From Pasteurella bettyae CCUG 2042 (lineage in GTDB: Bacteria > Pseudomonadota > Gammaproteobacteria > Enterobacterales > Pasteurellaceae), in contig NZ_AJSX01000030.1 in assembly GCF_000262245.1 (NCBI RefSeq), positions 113,269 to 177,268 on the forward strand: a stretch of 64,000 nucleotides of DNA, given 5' to 3'. The position numbers and the translations under genes were made by a program. The notes beneath the pieces were generated by a model. The model worked only from the letters and a program-made list of their open reading frames with translations, ran no database searches and was not told the DNA's origin. Shown one piece after another: positions 8,926-18,710 of this stretch (position 1 is its first letter; each line of letters starts with the position of its first letter).

Positions 8926-9672
8926 TTAATGTTTTACTACTTTTAACGCATTGCTGCTTTGACTAATTGGCATGATTTCAATACGATTAATATTGACATG
9001 AGCAGGTTGTTGGTAGATCCAAAGAATCGTATTGGCAATATCTTCTGGCTGGATTGACTCAGTATCTTTATAAAGATTAGCTGCTCGCTCATCATCACCT
9101 TTAAAACGTACATTAGAAAATTCTGTTCCACCGCAAAGCCCTGGTTCAATATTAGTCACTCGCACTTTAGTACCAGATAAATCTGCACGCAAGTTTAAAC
9201 TAAATTGTTTTACAAAGGCTTTCGTTGCACCATAAACATTACCACCAGGATATGGATAAGTACCTGCAATTGAGCCAAGGTTAATAATATGGCCTTTATC
9301 ACGTTCAACCATTTGTGGCAGAATTTTTCTTGTGAGATAAATAAGACCAATAATATTGGTATTCACCATAGTGAGCCAGTCTTCAATTTTCACTTGATGA
9401 GCAGGTTCTAAACCTAAGGCTAAACCAGCATTATTTACCAATAACTCAATTTCAGACCATTGCTTAGGTAAGCTATCGATAGCTTTATCAATATCAACCG
9501 TGTTGGAAATATCCATTTGTAATGGATAGAAGTTATCACCTAGTTGTTGTTTTAATTCATTGAGTTTTTCTAAACGACGGGCTGCACCAATGACTTTATA
9601 GCCAGCTTTGACTAAGGTGATACAAGTTGATTTCCCAAAACCTGCAGAGGCACCAGTTACTAAAATTGCCAT
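8926..9672 (-). CDS. ydfG: Short-chain dehydrogenase, YdfG type (3-hydroxy acid / L-allo-threonine dehydrogenase)
   Basis: This 248-residue Rossmann protein has the SDR cofactor motif TGASAGFG (residues 6-13), the structural NNAGLAL and the catalytic YxxxK (VYGATKAFVKQ). Arg residues after the second strand (GAARRLEKL) suggest NADP(H). Length and sequence fit YdfG, which oxidises L-allo-threonine, serine and 3-hydroxypropionate-type substrates and acts in the cytosol. It reads toward fdhF and shares the terminator between them. The start has an AAGGAG-like site (GGAGAACAAT before ATG). Confidence 0.88.
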   Translation of the reverse strand: MAILVTGASAGFGKSTCITLVKAGYKVIGAARRLEKLNELKQQLGDNFYPLQMDISNTVDIDKAIDSLPKQWSEIELLVNNAGLALGLEPAHQVKIEDWLTMVNTNIIGLIYLTRKILPQMVERDKGHIINLGSIAGTYPYPGGNVYGATKAFVKQFSLNLRADLSGTKVRVTNIEPGLCGGTEFSNVRFKGDDERAANLYKDTESIQPEDIANTILWIYQQPAHVNINRIEIMPISQSSNALKVVKH

Positions 9673-9738
9673 ATTGTTCTCCTTGGTTATAGATTAAAAG
9701 AAAGGTGGTATCTATCTTACTACGAATATAAAGAACTG

Positions 9739-10473
9739 TTACAGATTTTTTAGATAACCTTGACCTAAAGCATTCATTTGATGAATGATCCAAATTTGTT
9801 TTTTACGTACCACTAAACTTGGTTTATTTACTTTATAGATAATCGGATTCGGTAAGACTGCAGCTAACATCGCTGCTTCTGATTGCGTCAAATTTTTAGC
9901 GGACTTTTTAAAATAATACTGACTAGCAGCTTCCACACCAAAAATGCCTTTGCCAAATTCAGCAATGTTTAAATAGACCTCAAGAATACGTCGTTTAGAC
10001 CATAATGTTTCCAACATTAGTGTTACAGGCACTTCTAAGCCTTTTCTTACCCAACTTTGACCATGCCATAAATAGAGATTTTTAGCCGTTTGTTGGGAAA
10101 TCGTAGAGGCTCCTCGTATTCGTTTCGATTTTTGGTTATATTTCACCGCACTTTGAATCGCATTCCAGTCAAAACCATTATGATGAGGAAAGCTTTGATC
10201 TTCTGCCGCAATGACGGCTAATTGCATATGAGGCGAGATTTCATCAAGGCTTGTCCAATCATATTTAATATCATAATCAAAATCTAATATCGCTAAATGG
10301 GCAATTTTTTGCTCTGCCATATAAGCAGAAAAAGGAATAGGAACAATGCGAAAGAATAGCGTAATCGCAATGGAAAAGATAAAAAAATAGATTAAAAAAG
10401 TACCGCACTTTGTATCAAAAATGCGGCAACTTTTATGTTCACAAAAATGAAACTTAAAGGTTATTTTTTTCAT
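9739..10473 (-). CDS. mtgA: Monofunctional peptidoglycan transglycosylase
   Basis: This 244-residue membrane-anchored protein has one N-terminal helix (about residues 26-45, ending [13 protein letters not shown]). A family GT51 domain follows, with [15 protein letters not shown] carrying the catalytic Glu, then [17 protein letters not shown] and [14 protein letters not shown]. It polymerises lipid II into glycan strands at the inner membrane. I chose the ATG at 10473 over the upstream TTG; it overlaps the end of trpR by about 20 bp. The cytoplasmic head is longer than in many MtgA proteins and contains an uptake-signal core translated in frame as TKCGT. Another uptake core lies near 10150. 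Confidence 0.93.
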   Translation of the reverse strand: MKKITFKFHFCEHKSCRIFDTKCGTFLIYFFIFSIAITLFFRIVPIPFSAYMAEQKIAHLAILDFDYDIKYDWTSLDEISPHMQLAVIAAEDQSFPHHNGFDWNAIQSAVKYNQKSKRIRGASTISQQTAKNLYLWHGQSWVRKGLEVPVTLMLETLWSKRRILEVYLNIAEFGKGIFGVEAASQYYFKKSAKNLTQSEAAMLAAVLPNPIIYKVNKPSLVVRKKQIWIIHQMNALGQGYLKNL

Positions 10474-10759
10474 CAATTTGAGCTTTAACCCAATTCATAA
10501 ATTCAGGTGGCATCAATTTCAACATATTAGAACCTCTGGTAATCGTTGCAGCACTGGTGCTAAGATTTTGTTGAATTTCACGCTGTGGAATTTTTTTATC
10601 AAGTAATTGAGCAACAATTTGTAATCGTAGCCCAATTGCATCTCGTTCGTCAGGAGTGAGCAGAAGCGTTAATAACTCTTGTTCTTTTCCTTTGTTAAAT
10701 GCAGTTCGTAAAACCTCAATAAATGTTGTCCATTGTTTCATGTTACGACTAATATACAT
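10454..10759 (-). CDS. trpR: Trp operon repressor
   Basis: The protein has 101 residues, close to the E. coli length of 108. The family signature [15 protein letters not shown] is present, and the helix-turn-helix is in [21 protein letters not shown]. It binds trp operators when loaded with L-tryptophan. The start at 10759 follows a strong AAGGAG ribosome site 6 nt upstream. It lies between slt and mtgA, an order also known from Haemophilus and, for slt-trpR, from E. coli. The operator just upstream indicates autorepression. Confidence 0.95.
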   Translation of the reverse strand: MYISRNMKQWTTFIEVLRTAFNKGKEQELLTLLLTPDERDAIGLRLQIVAQLLDKKIPQREIQQNLSTSAATITRGSNMLKLMPPEFMNWVKAQIDEKNNL

Positions 10760-10780
10760 ATCAAACTCCTTGATTATTTA

Positions 10781-10796
10781 TACTATTAAACTAGTA
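10781..10796. promoter_or_regulatory. trp operator (TrpR binding site)
   Basis: The 16-bp sequence TACTATTAAACTAGTA matches the E. coli operator core TACTAGTTAACTAGTA at 14 of 16 positions and keeps both TACTA/TAGTA arms. It lies 22 bp before the trpR start and overlaps the slt stop codon (10791-10793). Autoregulation of trpR, and of mtgA behind it, is the likely outcome. Confidence 0.75.
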
Positions 10797-12905
10797 TAGC
10801 TTATTATATTCCTCTTTGGAAAATATTTGTTGTGGCTTGTTTTGTAAAATTTGGTAATAGGTATCATAAGCGAGAACATTTTGTACATAGCCCCGCGTTT
10901 CATAGAAGGGAATAGAAGCGACAAATTCAGCCATTGTGAGTTTACCATTAGATTTTGCTAACCATTGGTCAACACGATTTGCGCCAGCATTATATGCCGC
11001 AGCGATGAGAATTCGATTATCTCCATATTTATCGTATAACTCTTGTAAATGTGTTGTTCCAAGCATAATGTTATTAAATGGATCCAATAACTGATTTTCT
11101 TGATTATAAGGCAAATTATTGCGTTGAGCTGTTAATTTTGCCGTGCTAGGTAAAAGTTGCATCAAACCTTGAGCATTAGCACTTGAACTTACATAAGGCT
11201 TCCAAGCACTTTCTTGGCGAGCAATCGCCATTGCAAAAGTGCGGGTGATTTTTTTATCTTTTAAAAATAAATCAAACCATTTTTCATAGGCGTTAGGCAA
11301 ACGTAATTTTAAATAGTTCCAGGCTTTAGCCTGAATTGTCCCTTCCACTTGTAAATCATACCAGCAATGCTTTTCAGCAAACTTAATTAATGCAATTTGT
11401 TCATTGAAATTAGCTTGATTAAAAAGCTCACGCCATTCTGTATTCATGTTATTGTGATCATTAAAATAACGAAGTTCTTCAATGCGGGCTAGTTCATTAG
11501 CATATTTATCCGCCACAGATGTTAAATCTGTTACTTTCTGTGTGGAAGATGGGCTTTGCGAATTAGAATGACTTGTTTCTTGTTGAGATGATGTTGTTTC
11601 AATCTCTTTTGTTTCTTGCACTTTTATTTGGTAAGGTATGCCAAGCTCTTGAGCAGCTAGCATAGCGTAAAACCCTCGTTGGCTAGAAATTGATTTCAGT
11701 ATATTTTTAGATTTTTCGGTAGAAAATTGTGATGTTTTTGTAAGCCAATATTGCCATTCATCCATGGCTTTTTTTTCATCAGAAAGCAATGCTAACCAGG
11801 GTGTAATATCTTCTTTTTCACGAATAGCCATGCGAATACGGCGTTCTATCAGTTTATCTTCCTTAACGGTTTTTAATACTGTGTCACGCCATTGTTGTAC
11901 ACTTATATTAGGGCTATCAAATAGTTGATTAATGATTAAGGTTTGCCAATTGTTTGTTTCTTCTGGTGTTAAGTTGAAAGCTATTGCCCAGTTATCCACT
12001 TTAGACAATAAGCTTTTAATATCCATTACATCCGTATCTTTAATGGTTTTGATAAAACTTGGAAAAATAGCCAGTAAAATACGCTTATTTTGTTGATTAA
12101 TTTCTAGATTATCTGTATTTAGGGAAAAATCTCGACTGGAGATTTTTTGTGCATAACGACGTAAATCAGCTAAATCTTTTAACCATGTTTGTAGAGTAGG
12201 CTCTTGTGTCATGGAAGATAAATGCGTTAATAGCCCTACATTATTTTGATCAAAGGCAAGTAATGCTCGTTGCTGAATTAGTGAATTGCTCAAACCGCCC
12301 ATTTGATTCCATTGCTCAAATAAAGGATCACAAACTTTCGGTAAACTCTTGCCAGTTAGCCATAATTGTTCTAACTGTGATTGTGTCAACGTGCCAACTA
12401 TAACTTGAGGTTGATTCACTAAATTTTTTTCTAAATTGACCGCACTTTTAGGCAAAATAATCTGCATGTTTTTTCCATTTATCGCAAGCTCAGCTTGTTG
12501 TATAGCACATTGCGTATAGGTATCTGTAGGTAGTTGCTGTTTGCTATCTAAAATAGTTTGCCAATGTTCCGCTTTTTGTTGTGCTTCTAGCCATTGTTTG
12601 CTTAGATTTTTAGATAAAGGGAAATTACTATGTTGATTTTGATAAGTCTTTATATCTGCAAAATTTAAATTGGCGAGGTTAGCAGTGAATAATTGATATT
12701 CAGCGTAAGGATAAAGCGGATAGTCTTTTATCTCTGCTGCTAACTGTGCTGCAATATTTTGAGTGGTGTTAGATGATGAAATTGTCAATAATTGAGAAAT
12801 CTTTTGATAGATTTCACGTTGTTGTTCTAATGGAGCTTCTGTAGCAAAAATAGAGAATGTGATACTTGATGTGAGTAACGTTAATATAGTACGAGAGAAT
12901 TTCAT
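10791..12905 (-). CDS. slt: Soluble lytic murein transglycosylase
   Basis: This 704-residue periplasmic protein has a signal peptide (MKFSRTILTLLTSSITFSIFA). A long alpha-helical U-shaped domain follows, then a C-terminal SLT domain near residues 550-690. The catalytic Glu is in AIARQESAWKPY at about residue 564, followed by NAQGLMQLLP and AAYNAGANRV. It cleaves peptidoglycan strands to 1,6-anhydro-muropeptides. It is somewhat longer than E. coli Slt70, partly through a Ser/Gln-rich linker (SSQQETSHSNSQSPSSTQK). An uptake core lies inside the gene near 12440. It is followed directly by the trpR operator. Confidence 0.95.
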   Translation of the reverse strand: MKFSRTILTLLTSSITFSIFATEAPLEQQREIYQKISQLLTISSSNTTQNIAAQLAAEIKDYPLYPYAEYQLFTANLANLNFADIKTYQNQHSNFPLSKNLSKQWLEAQQKAEHWQTILDSKQQLPTDTYTQCAIQQAELAINGKNMQIILPKSAVNLEKNLVNQPQVIVGTLTQSQLEQLWLTGKSLPKVCDPLFEQWNQMGGLSNSLIQQRALLAFDQNNVGLLTHLSSMTQEPTLQTWLKDLADLRRYAQKISSRDFSLNTDNLEINQQNKRILLAIFPSFIKTIKDTDVMDIKSLLSKVDNWAIAFNLTPEETNNWQTLIINQLFDSPNISVQQWRDTVLKTVKEDKLIERRIRMAIREKEDITPWLALLSDEKKAMDEWQYWLTKTSQFSTEKSKNILKSISSQRGFYAMLAAQELGIPYQIKVQETKEIETTSSQQETSHSNSQSPSSTQKVTDLTSVADKYANELARIEELRYFNDHNNMNTEWRELFNQANFNEQIALIKFAEKHCWYDLQVEGTIQAKAWNYLKLRLPNAYEKWFDLFLKDKKITRTFAMAIARQESAWKPYVSSSANAQGLMQLLPSTAKLTAQRNNLPYNQENQLLDPFNNIMLGTTHLQELYDKYGDNRILIAAAYNAGANRVDQWLAKSNGKLTMAEFVASIPFYETRGYVQNVLAYDTYYQILQNKPQQIFSKEEYNKLY

Positions 12906-12941
12906 GTTATGCTTCGCTCCTATTTTATAGCCTTTAAAAAT

Positions 12942-12966
12942 AAAACCCGATAATAAATCGGGTTTT
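12942..12966 (-). terminator. Intrinsic terminator downstream of secF
   Basis: AAAACCCGAT (12942-12951) pairs with ATCGGGTTTT (12957-12966) around a 5-nt loop, followed by T-rich sequence on the minus strand. It closes the tgt-yajC-secDF transcription unit and separates it from slt. Confidence 0.85.
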
Positions 12967-13028
12967 ATTGCTTATTTTAGACCTTTTTATGCAAAAAAAG
13001 TGCGGTAATTTTTCAAAAAATTTTACGC

Positions 13029-13997
13029 TTATAGACCTTCTTGAAATTCTTCTTTTTCCACCACTTTGATTAGCATATGCTCACGGTCTAAGCGGAAGTC
13101 AAAGGCTAAAGCAATTGCCACGAAGATAGAAGAGTAAGTACCAAAACCGATACCAATTAATAGTGCTAAAGAGAAGCTATAAATTGATGGACCACCAAAG
13201 AACAATAATGAAAATACAACAAATAAGGTTGTAATAGAGGTCATTAAGGTTCTTGATAAGGTTTGGGTTAAGGAAATATTAATGATTTCTTCTGATCTTA
13301 AACGACGAATTTTGCGGAAATTTTCACGTACACGGTCAAATACCACAATACTATCGTTTAATGAGTAACCTACTACTGTTAAAATAGCAGCAACAAAGGT
13401 CAGATCAATTTCAATTTGTAGGAAAGAGAATACACCAATAGTAACGATGACATCGTGTGCGAGGGCTAAAATACCACCTAATCCCAATCGCCATTCAAAA
13501 CGCATTCCAACATAAGCCAATAACATAATTAAAGTTGCTAATGTGGCATAAATTGCGCCTTGAGTTAATTCCTCACCCACATTTGGACCTACGAATTCCA
13601 CTGCACGTATTTGAATATCTTTATCTAATGCAGTCATCATATCTTTGATATTATTACCAATATTCGAATCACTAGCTGATGCAGGTAAGCGAATAGCTAC
13701 ATCATTTGAACTCCCAGTGGTTTGCACTAGTGCGCTTTCAATTCCGTGATTTTTTAAGGTACTACGGACTTGTTCAAGATCAGCTGGTTGGGAGAAATGT
13801 GTATCAATGATCACACCCCCAGTAAAGTCTAGACCCCAGTTAAAGCCTTTAGTGAAAATTGAAAATAAACTTAAAAAGATCACAATAATTGAAAATAGAT
13901 ATCCCAATTTACGAAATTTCATAAAATGAAATAAAGAAAATGGGAGACCAATACCTTTATATTCGTGTTTCTGTTTTAGATTTGTTGATACACTCAT
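13029..13997 (-). CDS. secF: Protein translocase subunit SecF
   Basis: This 322-residue protein has six membrane helices and an N-terminal periplasmic domain. Family motifs are FNWGLDFTGGVIID at residues ~50-65 and VGYSLNDSIVVFDRVREN in the fourth helix region. With SecD and YajC it uses the proton gradient to pull exported proteins through SecYEG. It begins 12 bp after secD and is the last gene of the unit. The length equals that of typical SecF (about 323). Confidence 0.97.
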   Translation of the reverse strand: MSVSTNLKQKHEYKGIGLPFSLFHFMKFRKLGYLFSIIVIFLSLFSIFTKGFNWGLDFTGGVIIDTHFSQPADLEQVRSTLKNHGIESALVQTTGSSNDVAIRLPASASDSNIGNNIKDMMTALDKDIQIRAVEFVGPNVGEELTQGAIYATLATLIMLLAYVGMRFEWRLGLGGILALAHDVIVTIGVFSFLQIEIDLTFVAAILTVVGYSLNDSIVVFDRVRENFRKIRRLRSEEIINISLTQTLSRTLMTSITTLFVVFSLLFFGGPSIYSFSLALLIGIGFGTYSSIFVAIALAFDFRLDREHMLIKVVEKEEFQEGL

Positions 13998-14009
13998 AAT
14001 GATTCCGTC

Positions 14010-15860
14010 CTAAATTGATAATTTCTCAACACGTTTACCACCGTAAATCCAATTGACAAGCATGCGAGTACCCGTGATTGCGGTAAACATTGAGATTGCA
14101 ACCCCTAAAGCAAGGGTGACGGCAAAACCTTTTACAGGGCCTGTACCTACGGAATAAAGAACAATTGATGTCAAAATAGTTGTTAAGTTGGCATCAAAAA
14201 TAGATGTCCATGCACCGTTATAACCTTCATGAATAGCTTGTTGAATAGGGCGGCCATTACGTAGTTCTTCTTTGATCCGCTCAAAAATCAGTACATTTGC
14301 ATCCACTGACATCCCAACAGATAAAATAATCCCTGCAATACCAGGCATAGTGAGAGTTGCTCCAGGTAATAAAGACATTAATCCTACAACTAATACCATA
14401 TTGGCACAGAGAGCAAGACTAGCCACTAAACCAAATAATTTGTAGTAAATTAAACAGAAGACAATGACAATGGCTAATCCCCAAAGACCAGCATTTAGTC
14501 CTTGTTCAACATTTTGAGCACCTAATGAAGGACCAACTGTACGTTCTTCAACAATTTGGATTGGGGCAGTTAATGCGCCTGAACGTAATAATACTGATAA
14601 ATTTTGGGCTTCAGCAGGAGTATCAATACCTGTAATTTGGAATTGACTACCAAATCGACCTTGTATGGTTGCAATATTAATAACTTCTTCATGTTTAGCC
14701 AAAATGACTTTACCATTTTCATCTTTTGAACCACTGTCTTTATATTCTACATATAAAGTTGCCATTGGTTTCTTCAGATTCAAACGGGTGGTGTCAGACA
14801 TGATTTCTCCACCTTCACTATCTAAAGTCACACTTACTTGAGGTAGAGAGGTATTTTTATCTACACCAGAATTCGCATTGGTAATGTGTTCACCACCCAA
14901 TACAGCACGTTTAAATAGTGCTACAGGCTGGTCATCTTTAGTTTGTTTGATTTCCGTATCAGATGGCACTATATTACGAGAAATTGCTTCTGGGCTCACA
15001 TTTGGATTTACTAAGCGGAATTCCAGTGTGGCAGTTGCCCCTAAAATTTCTTTTGCGCGAGCAGTATCTTGAATACCAGGCAATTCCACAACAATACGTT
15101 CTGCACCTTGGCGTTGAATGACTGCTTCAGATACACCTAATTCTTCCACACGTTTACGTAAAATACCTAAGTTTTGTTCAACTGCATTTTCACGATATTC
15201 GGTTAATGCTTGTTCTGATAAATTTAACGCAATGCTATCAGAAGAAGATGATTTAATGTTCAGAGTAGGGTGTTGTTTACGTAAGAATCGTTCTGCATCT
15301 GCTAATTGTTCTGGTTTAGCCAATGTCACCATTGTTCCAAAATTATCGGTATTTTTAATGCCTGAATATTGAATTTTTTCTTTACGTAATTCAGTACGTA
15401 AATTGTCTTGCAGCTGTTCTTGACGTTTTGCGAGAGCAGTATTCATATCTACTTCCATTAAGAAGCGAACACCACCACGTAAATCAAGTCCCCATTTCAT
15501 AGGATTACCACCCAAACTACTTAACCAAGCGGGTGTAGAAGGTGCTAAGTTTAAGGCAATAGAATAAGACTGACCAAGTTTTTCAGTGATTTTATCTTTG
15601 GCAAGAAGCTGGTCATTTGTATTATTGAAACGGGCTAAAATTGAGCCATTTTCCAATTTGATAGATTTAGGATTGAGATGATTTGTATCTAATAAGTTTT
15701 GTACATCACTCAATGTAGTTTCAGAGGCCGTGTGACCACGGGTACCAGAAATTTGTACGGCAGGATCTTCACCGTAAATATTTGGAAGAGCGTATAAAAC
15801 GCCAATGGCGATCACGAGGATCACCATTAGATTCTTCCATAAAGGGTAGCGATTTAACAT
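14010..15860 (-). CDS. secD: Protein translocase subunit SecD
   Basis: This 616-residue protein (E. coli: 615) has one N-terminal helix and a large periplasmic P1 domain starting at MKWGLDLRGGVRFLMEVD. Five C-terminal helices include GIILSVGMSVDANVLIFERI. It partners SecF in post-translocational protein export. It starts about 30 bp after yajC. No unusual features were seen. Confidence 0.97.
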   Translation of the reverse strand: MLNRYPLWKNLMVILVIAIGVLYALPNIYGEDPAVQISGTRGHTASETTLSDVQNLLDTNHLNPKSIKLENGSILARFNNTNDQLLAKDKITEKLGQSYSIALNLAPSTPAWLSSLGGNPMKWGLDLRGGVRFLMEVDMNTALAKRQEQLQDNLRTELRKEKIQYSGIKNTDNFGTMVTLAKPEQLADAERFLRKQHPTLNIKSSSSDSIALNLSEQALTEYRENAVEQNLGILRKRVEELGVSEAVIQRQGAERIVVELPGIQDTARAKEILGATATLEFRLVNPNVSPEAISRNIVPSDTEIKQTKDDQPVALFKRAVLGGEHITNANSGVDKNTSLPQVSVTLDSEGGEIMSDTTRLNLKKPMATLYVEYKDSGSKDENGKVILAKHEEVINIATIQGRFGSQFQITGIDTPAEAQNLSVLLRSGALTAPIQIVEERTVGPSLGAQNVEQGLNAGLWGLAIVIVFCLIYYKLFGLVASLALCANMVLVVGLMSLLPGATLTMPGIAGIILSVGMSVDANVLIFERIKEELRNGRPIQQAIHEGYNGAWTSIFDANLTTILTSIVLYSVGTGPVKGFAVTLALGVAISMFTAITGTRMLVNWIYGGKRVEKLSI

Positions 15861-15888
15861 AACTGTTTAATTTCCCTTGGAATCAAGA

Positions 15889-16188
15889 TTAAAGTGATTT
15901 GATTGAGCCTTTTGGTAAAATCGCGACAATAAAATCACGTTTGATAGTTACTTCATTAGTTTCATTTAATGCAATAACAATAGCATCACTATCAGTAGGA
16001 ACTTTTGTAATTTTACCAATTAAACCACCAGAAGTAAGCACTTCCGTACCTTTTGCCAATTCAGACATTAACTTACGATGTTCTTTGTTACGTTTTTGTT
16101 GTGGACGGTAAATCATGAAATAAAAGATTAAACCGAATAACACAAAAATAATTAACATTGACATTGGGCTACCTTGTTGTGCATCCAT
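15889..16188 (-). CDS. yajC: Preprotein translocase subunit YajC
   Basis: This 99-residue protein has a single N-terminal helix (MLIIFVLFGLIFYFMIYRPQQKR), a basic stretch and the cytoplasmic YajC fold (LTSGGLIGKITKV). It associates with SecDF. The ATG at 16188 has an AAGGAA ribosome site. In most relatives tgt lies immediately upstream; here three small genes separate tgt and yajC. Confidence 0.96.
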   Translation of the reverse strand: MDAQQGSPMSMLIIFVLFGLIFYFMIYRPQQKRNKEHRKLMSELAKGTEVLTSGGLIGKITKVPTDSDAIVIALNETNEVTIKRDFIVAILPKGSIKSL

Positions 16189-16317
16189 TTTATATTCCTT
16201 TTAAAAGTTAAGTTGATATTTAAAGAAAAAATCGTTGGCTAAAATACCACAAAATTGCTTGAAAGTGAAAATGATCTTAGCAAAGCAGAGAAAATTTCAT
16301 AAAAATTTACCGCAGTT

Positions 16318-16536
16318 TTATTTCTTAATCAGAAGTTTTTGATAATCTGGCTTAGATTCTACTGAAATCAGCTGATAATTATATTTTTTACAGAGTAATT
16401 CAAAGTCTTTCACTGCGCTCGTGTAATTGACTAATATGATTAATTGATGCCCTTGGGGTAAGTTTTCAAGTGCCTGTTTTGTGAGTAAAACAGGCATTGG
16501 GCAAATATATTGCGTTAGATCTAATTGGTGTTGCAT
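16318..16536 (-). CDS. TusA/YedF-family sulfur carrier-like protein
   Basis: This 72-residue protein carries the diagnostic CPMPVLLTKQAL motif with the sulfur-accepting Cys (residue 12). It has the small two-layer fold typical of TusA, SirA and YedF. It may relay persulfide sulfur, but its partner is unknown. It starts 6 bp after the HHE gene stop, so the two are co-transcribed. Whether it substitutes for true TusA in tRNA thiolation cannot be decided from this window. Confidence 0.85.
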   Translation of the reverse strand: MQHQLDLTQYICPMPVLLTKQALENLPQGHQLIILVNYTSAVKDFELLCKKYNYQLISVESKPDYQKLLIKK

Positions 16537-16542
16537 AGCAAA

Positions 16543-17061
16543 TTATTTAACTTTACGGCGATCTGCCATAATTTCCCCCATTGCCACTAATTCATCCTTG
16601 GGAATATAGTGCTGACCTAATTCAAATAAAGGTTCTTCTAAAGCAATATGACGAGCATAAGCTGCTGTGTAATCATCTAGTAATTTTTGATCGATTTCGG
16701 AGCGTTGTTCATTAATCAATTCTTCTAACTGAACGGATAACTGAGCCCAAATACGATGAATGCTAATATGTTCAGATTCTAATTTATCAATATCAATTTG
16801 GGCTTGGGGTTGATATTTCAATAACGCAGGGAAAAAATTTAATTCCTCATCTTCATGATGAAGAGGGGCTGCAATATTAAAGTAGGTGATTAATTGCTTA
16901 ATATCGTTTTTAACTGCTTGATTTACTCCATTCTTTACAAGGTAATCAGGCAAAATTTTTAATTGTTGGCAAAAACGTTTTACACGACCATGGCAAGCAT
17001 AAAGCATTTCAATAGGTTGAGCCCAAGTTGCAGAGCCTTGAGGTTGAATATTTATTATCAT
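16543..17061 (-). CDS. Hemerythrin (HHE) domain protein
   Basis: The protein has 172 residues and is all helical by composition, with the hemerythrin-like ligand pattern: H in YACHGRVKRFC, H-x-x-E-E-x-x-F-F (LHHEDEELNFFPAL), H in ESEHISIHRIW, and YARHIALEEPLFELG near the end. Such proteins bind a di-iron centre and serve in oxygen, NO or iron-sulfur repair roles. Their specific job varies. It sits between an Excalibur protein gene (4 bp away) and the TusA-like gene (6 bp). A redox or sulfur-linked function is an inference from that pairing. Confidence 0.88.
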   Translation of the reverse strand: MIINIQPQGSATWAQPIEMLYACHGRVKRFCQQLKILPDYLVKNGVNQAVKNDIKQLITYFNIAAPLHHEDEELNFFPALLKYQPQAQIDIDKLESEHISIHRIWAQLSVQLEELINEQRSEIDQKLLDDYTAAYARHIALEEPLFELGQHYIPKDELVAMGEIMADRRKVK

Positions 17062-17064
17062 AGA

Positions 17065-17307
17065 TTAACTCCCACAACGACGTTCACAAGGTTTTCCATC
17101 TCTATCACCATCCATTTTCACATTGGGGCAGTAACGATTAAAATATCTTGCCTCATCACAAGTTCTCATTTCTGCGCAATATTGACGACCGTCACAGTGA
17201 TATTGAGTATCGTTTTGTTGATTGTGTTGTACTTGATTAGCTAGGCTTACTATAGGGAACGTTGGATATAATATTCCAAAGGCAAGTAGTAAGGTTAATT
17301 TTTTCAT
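17065..17307 (-). CDS. Small exported Excalibur-domain protein
   Basis: This 80-residue protein begins MKKLTLLLAFGILYPTF with a signal peptide ending near SLA. It carries the Cys-rich Excalibur calcium-binding motif (DGDRDGKPCERRCG) and two further Cys pairs (CDGRQYCAEM, CDEARYFNRYC). I chose the ATG at 17307 because the upstream extension destroys the signal peptide. It likely acts in the periplasm or at the cell surface. The biological role of the domain is not well defined. It is the first gene after tgt and leads into the HHE gene. Confidence 0.85.
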   Translation of the reverse strand: MKKLTLLLAFGILYPTFPIVSLANQVQHNQQNDTQYHCDGRQYCAEMRTCDEARYFNRYCPNVKMDGDRDGKPCERRCGS

Positions 17308-17364
17308 GATATTCCCTAAAATAAAGATAAAAAATGGGCCATATAGACCCATAATATACTAAAT

Positions 17365-18531
<1,167 letters not shown>

Positions 18532-18594
18532 TCAACGGTTTGTTCGAATAACTAATTCGATATGATGAGTAATAATTTGTCTAAACTATACAAT

Positions 18595-18618
18595 AAAAAA
18601 GGACACATTTAAGTGCCC
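18595..18618 (-). terminator. Intrinsic terminator downstream of dcuC
   Basis: GGACAC (18601-18606) pairs with GTGCCC (18613-18618), with one G-T pair. On the minus strand the stem is followed by a T run (18595-18600 are A on the plus strand). Two inverted uptake cores near 18636 and 18683 could form a second hairpin nearer the dcuC stop. Confidence 0.65.
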
Positions 18619-18710
18619 TTTACTATTGTTGTAAAAGTGCGGTTGATTTTAGCAGAATTTTACTTTTTTTGAAAATATCTACCGCACTTTGTGGATATTG
18701 AAATGACGAT

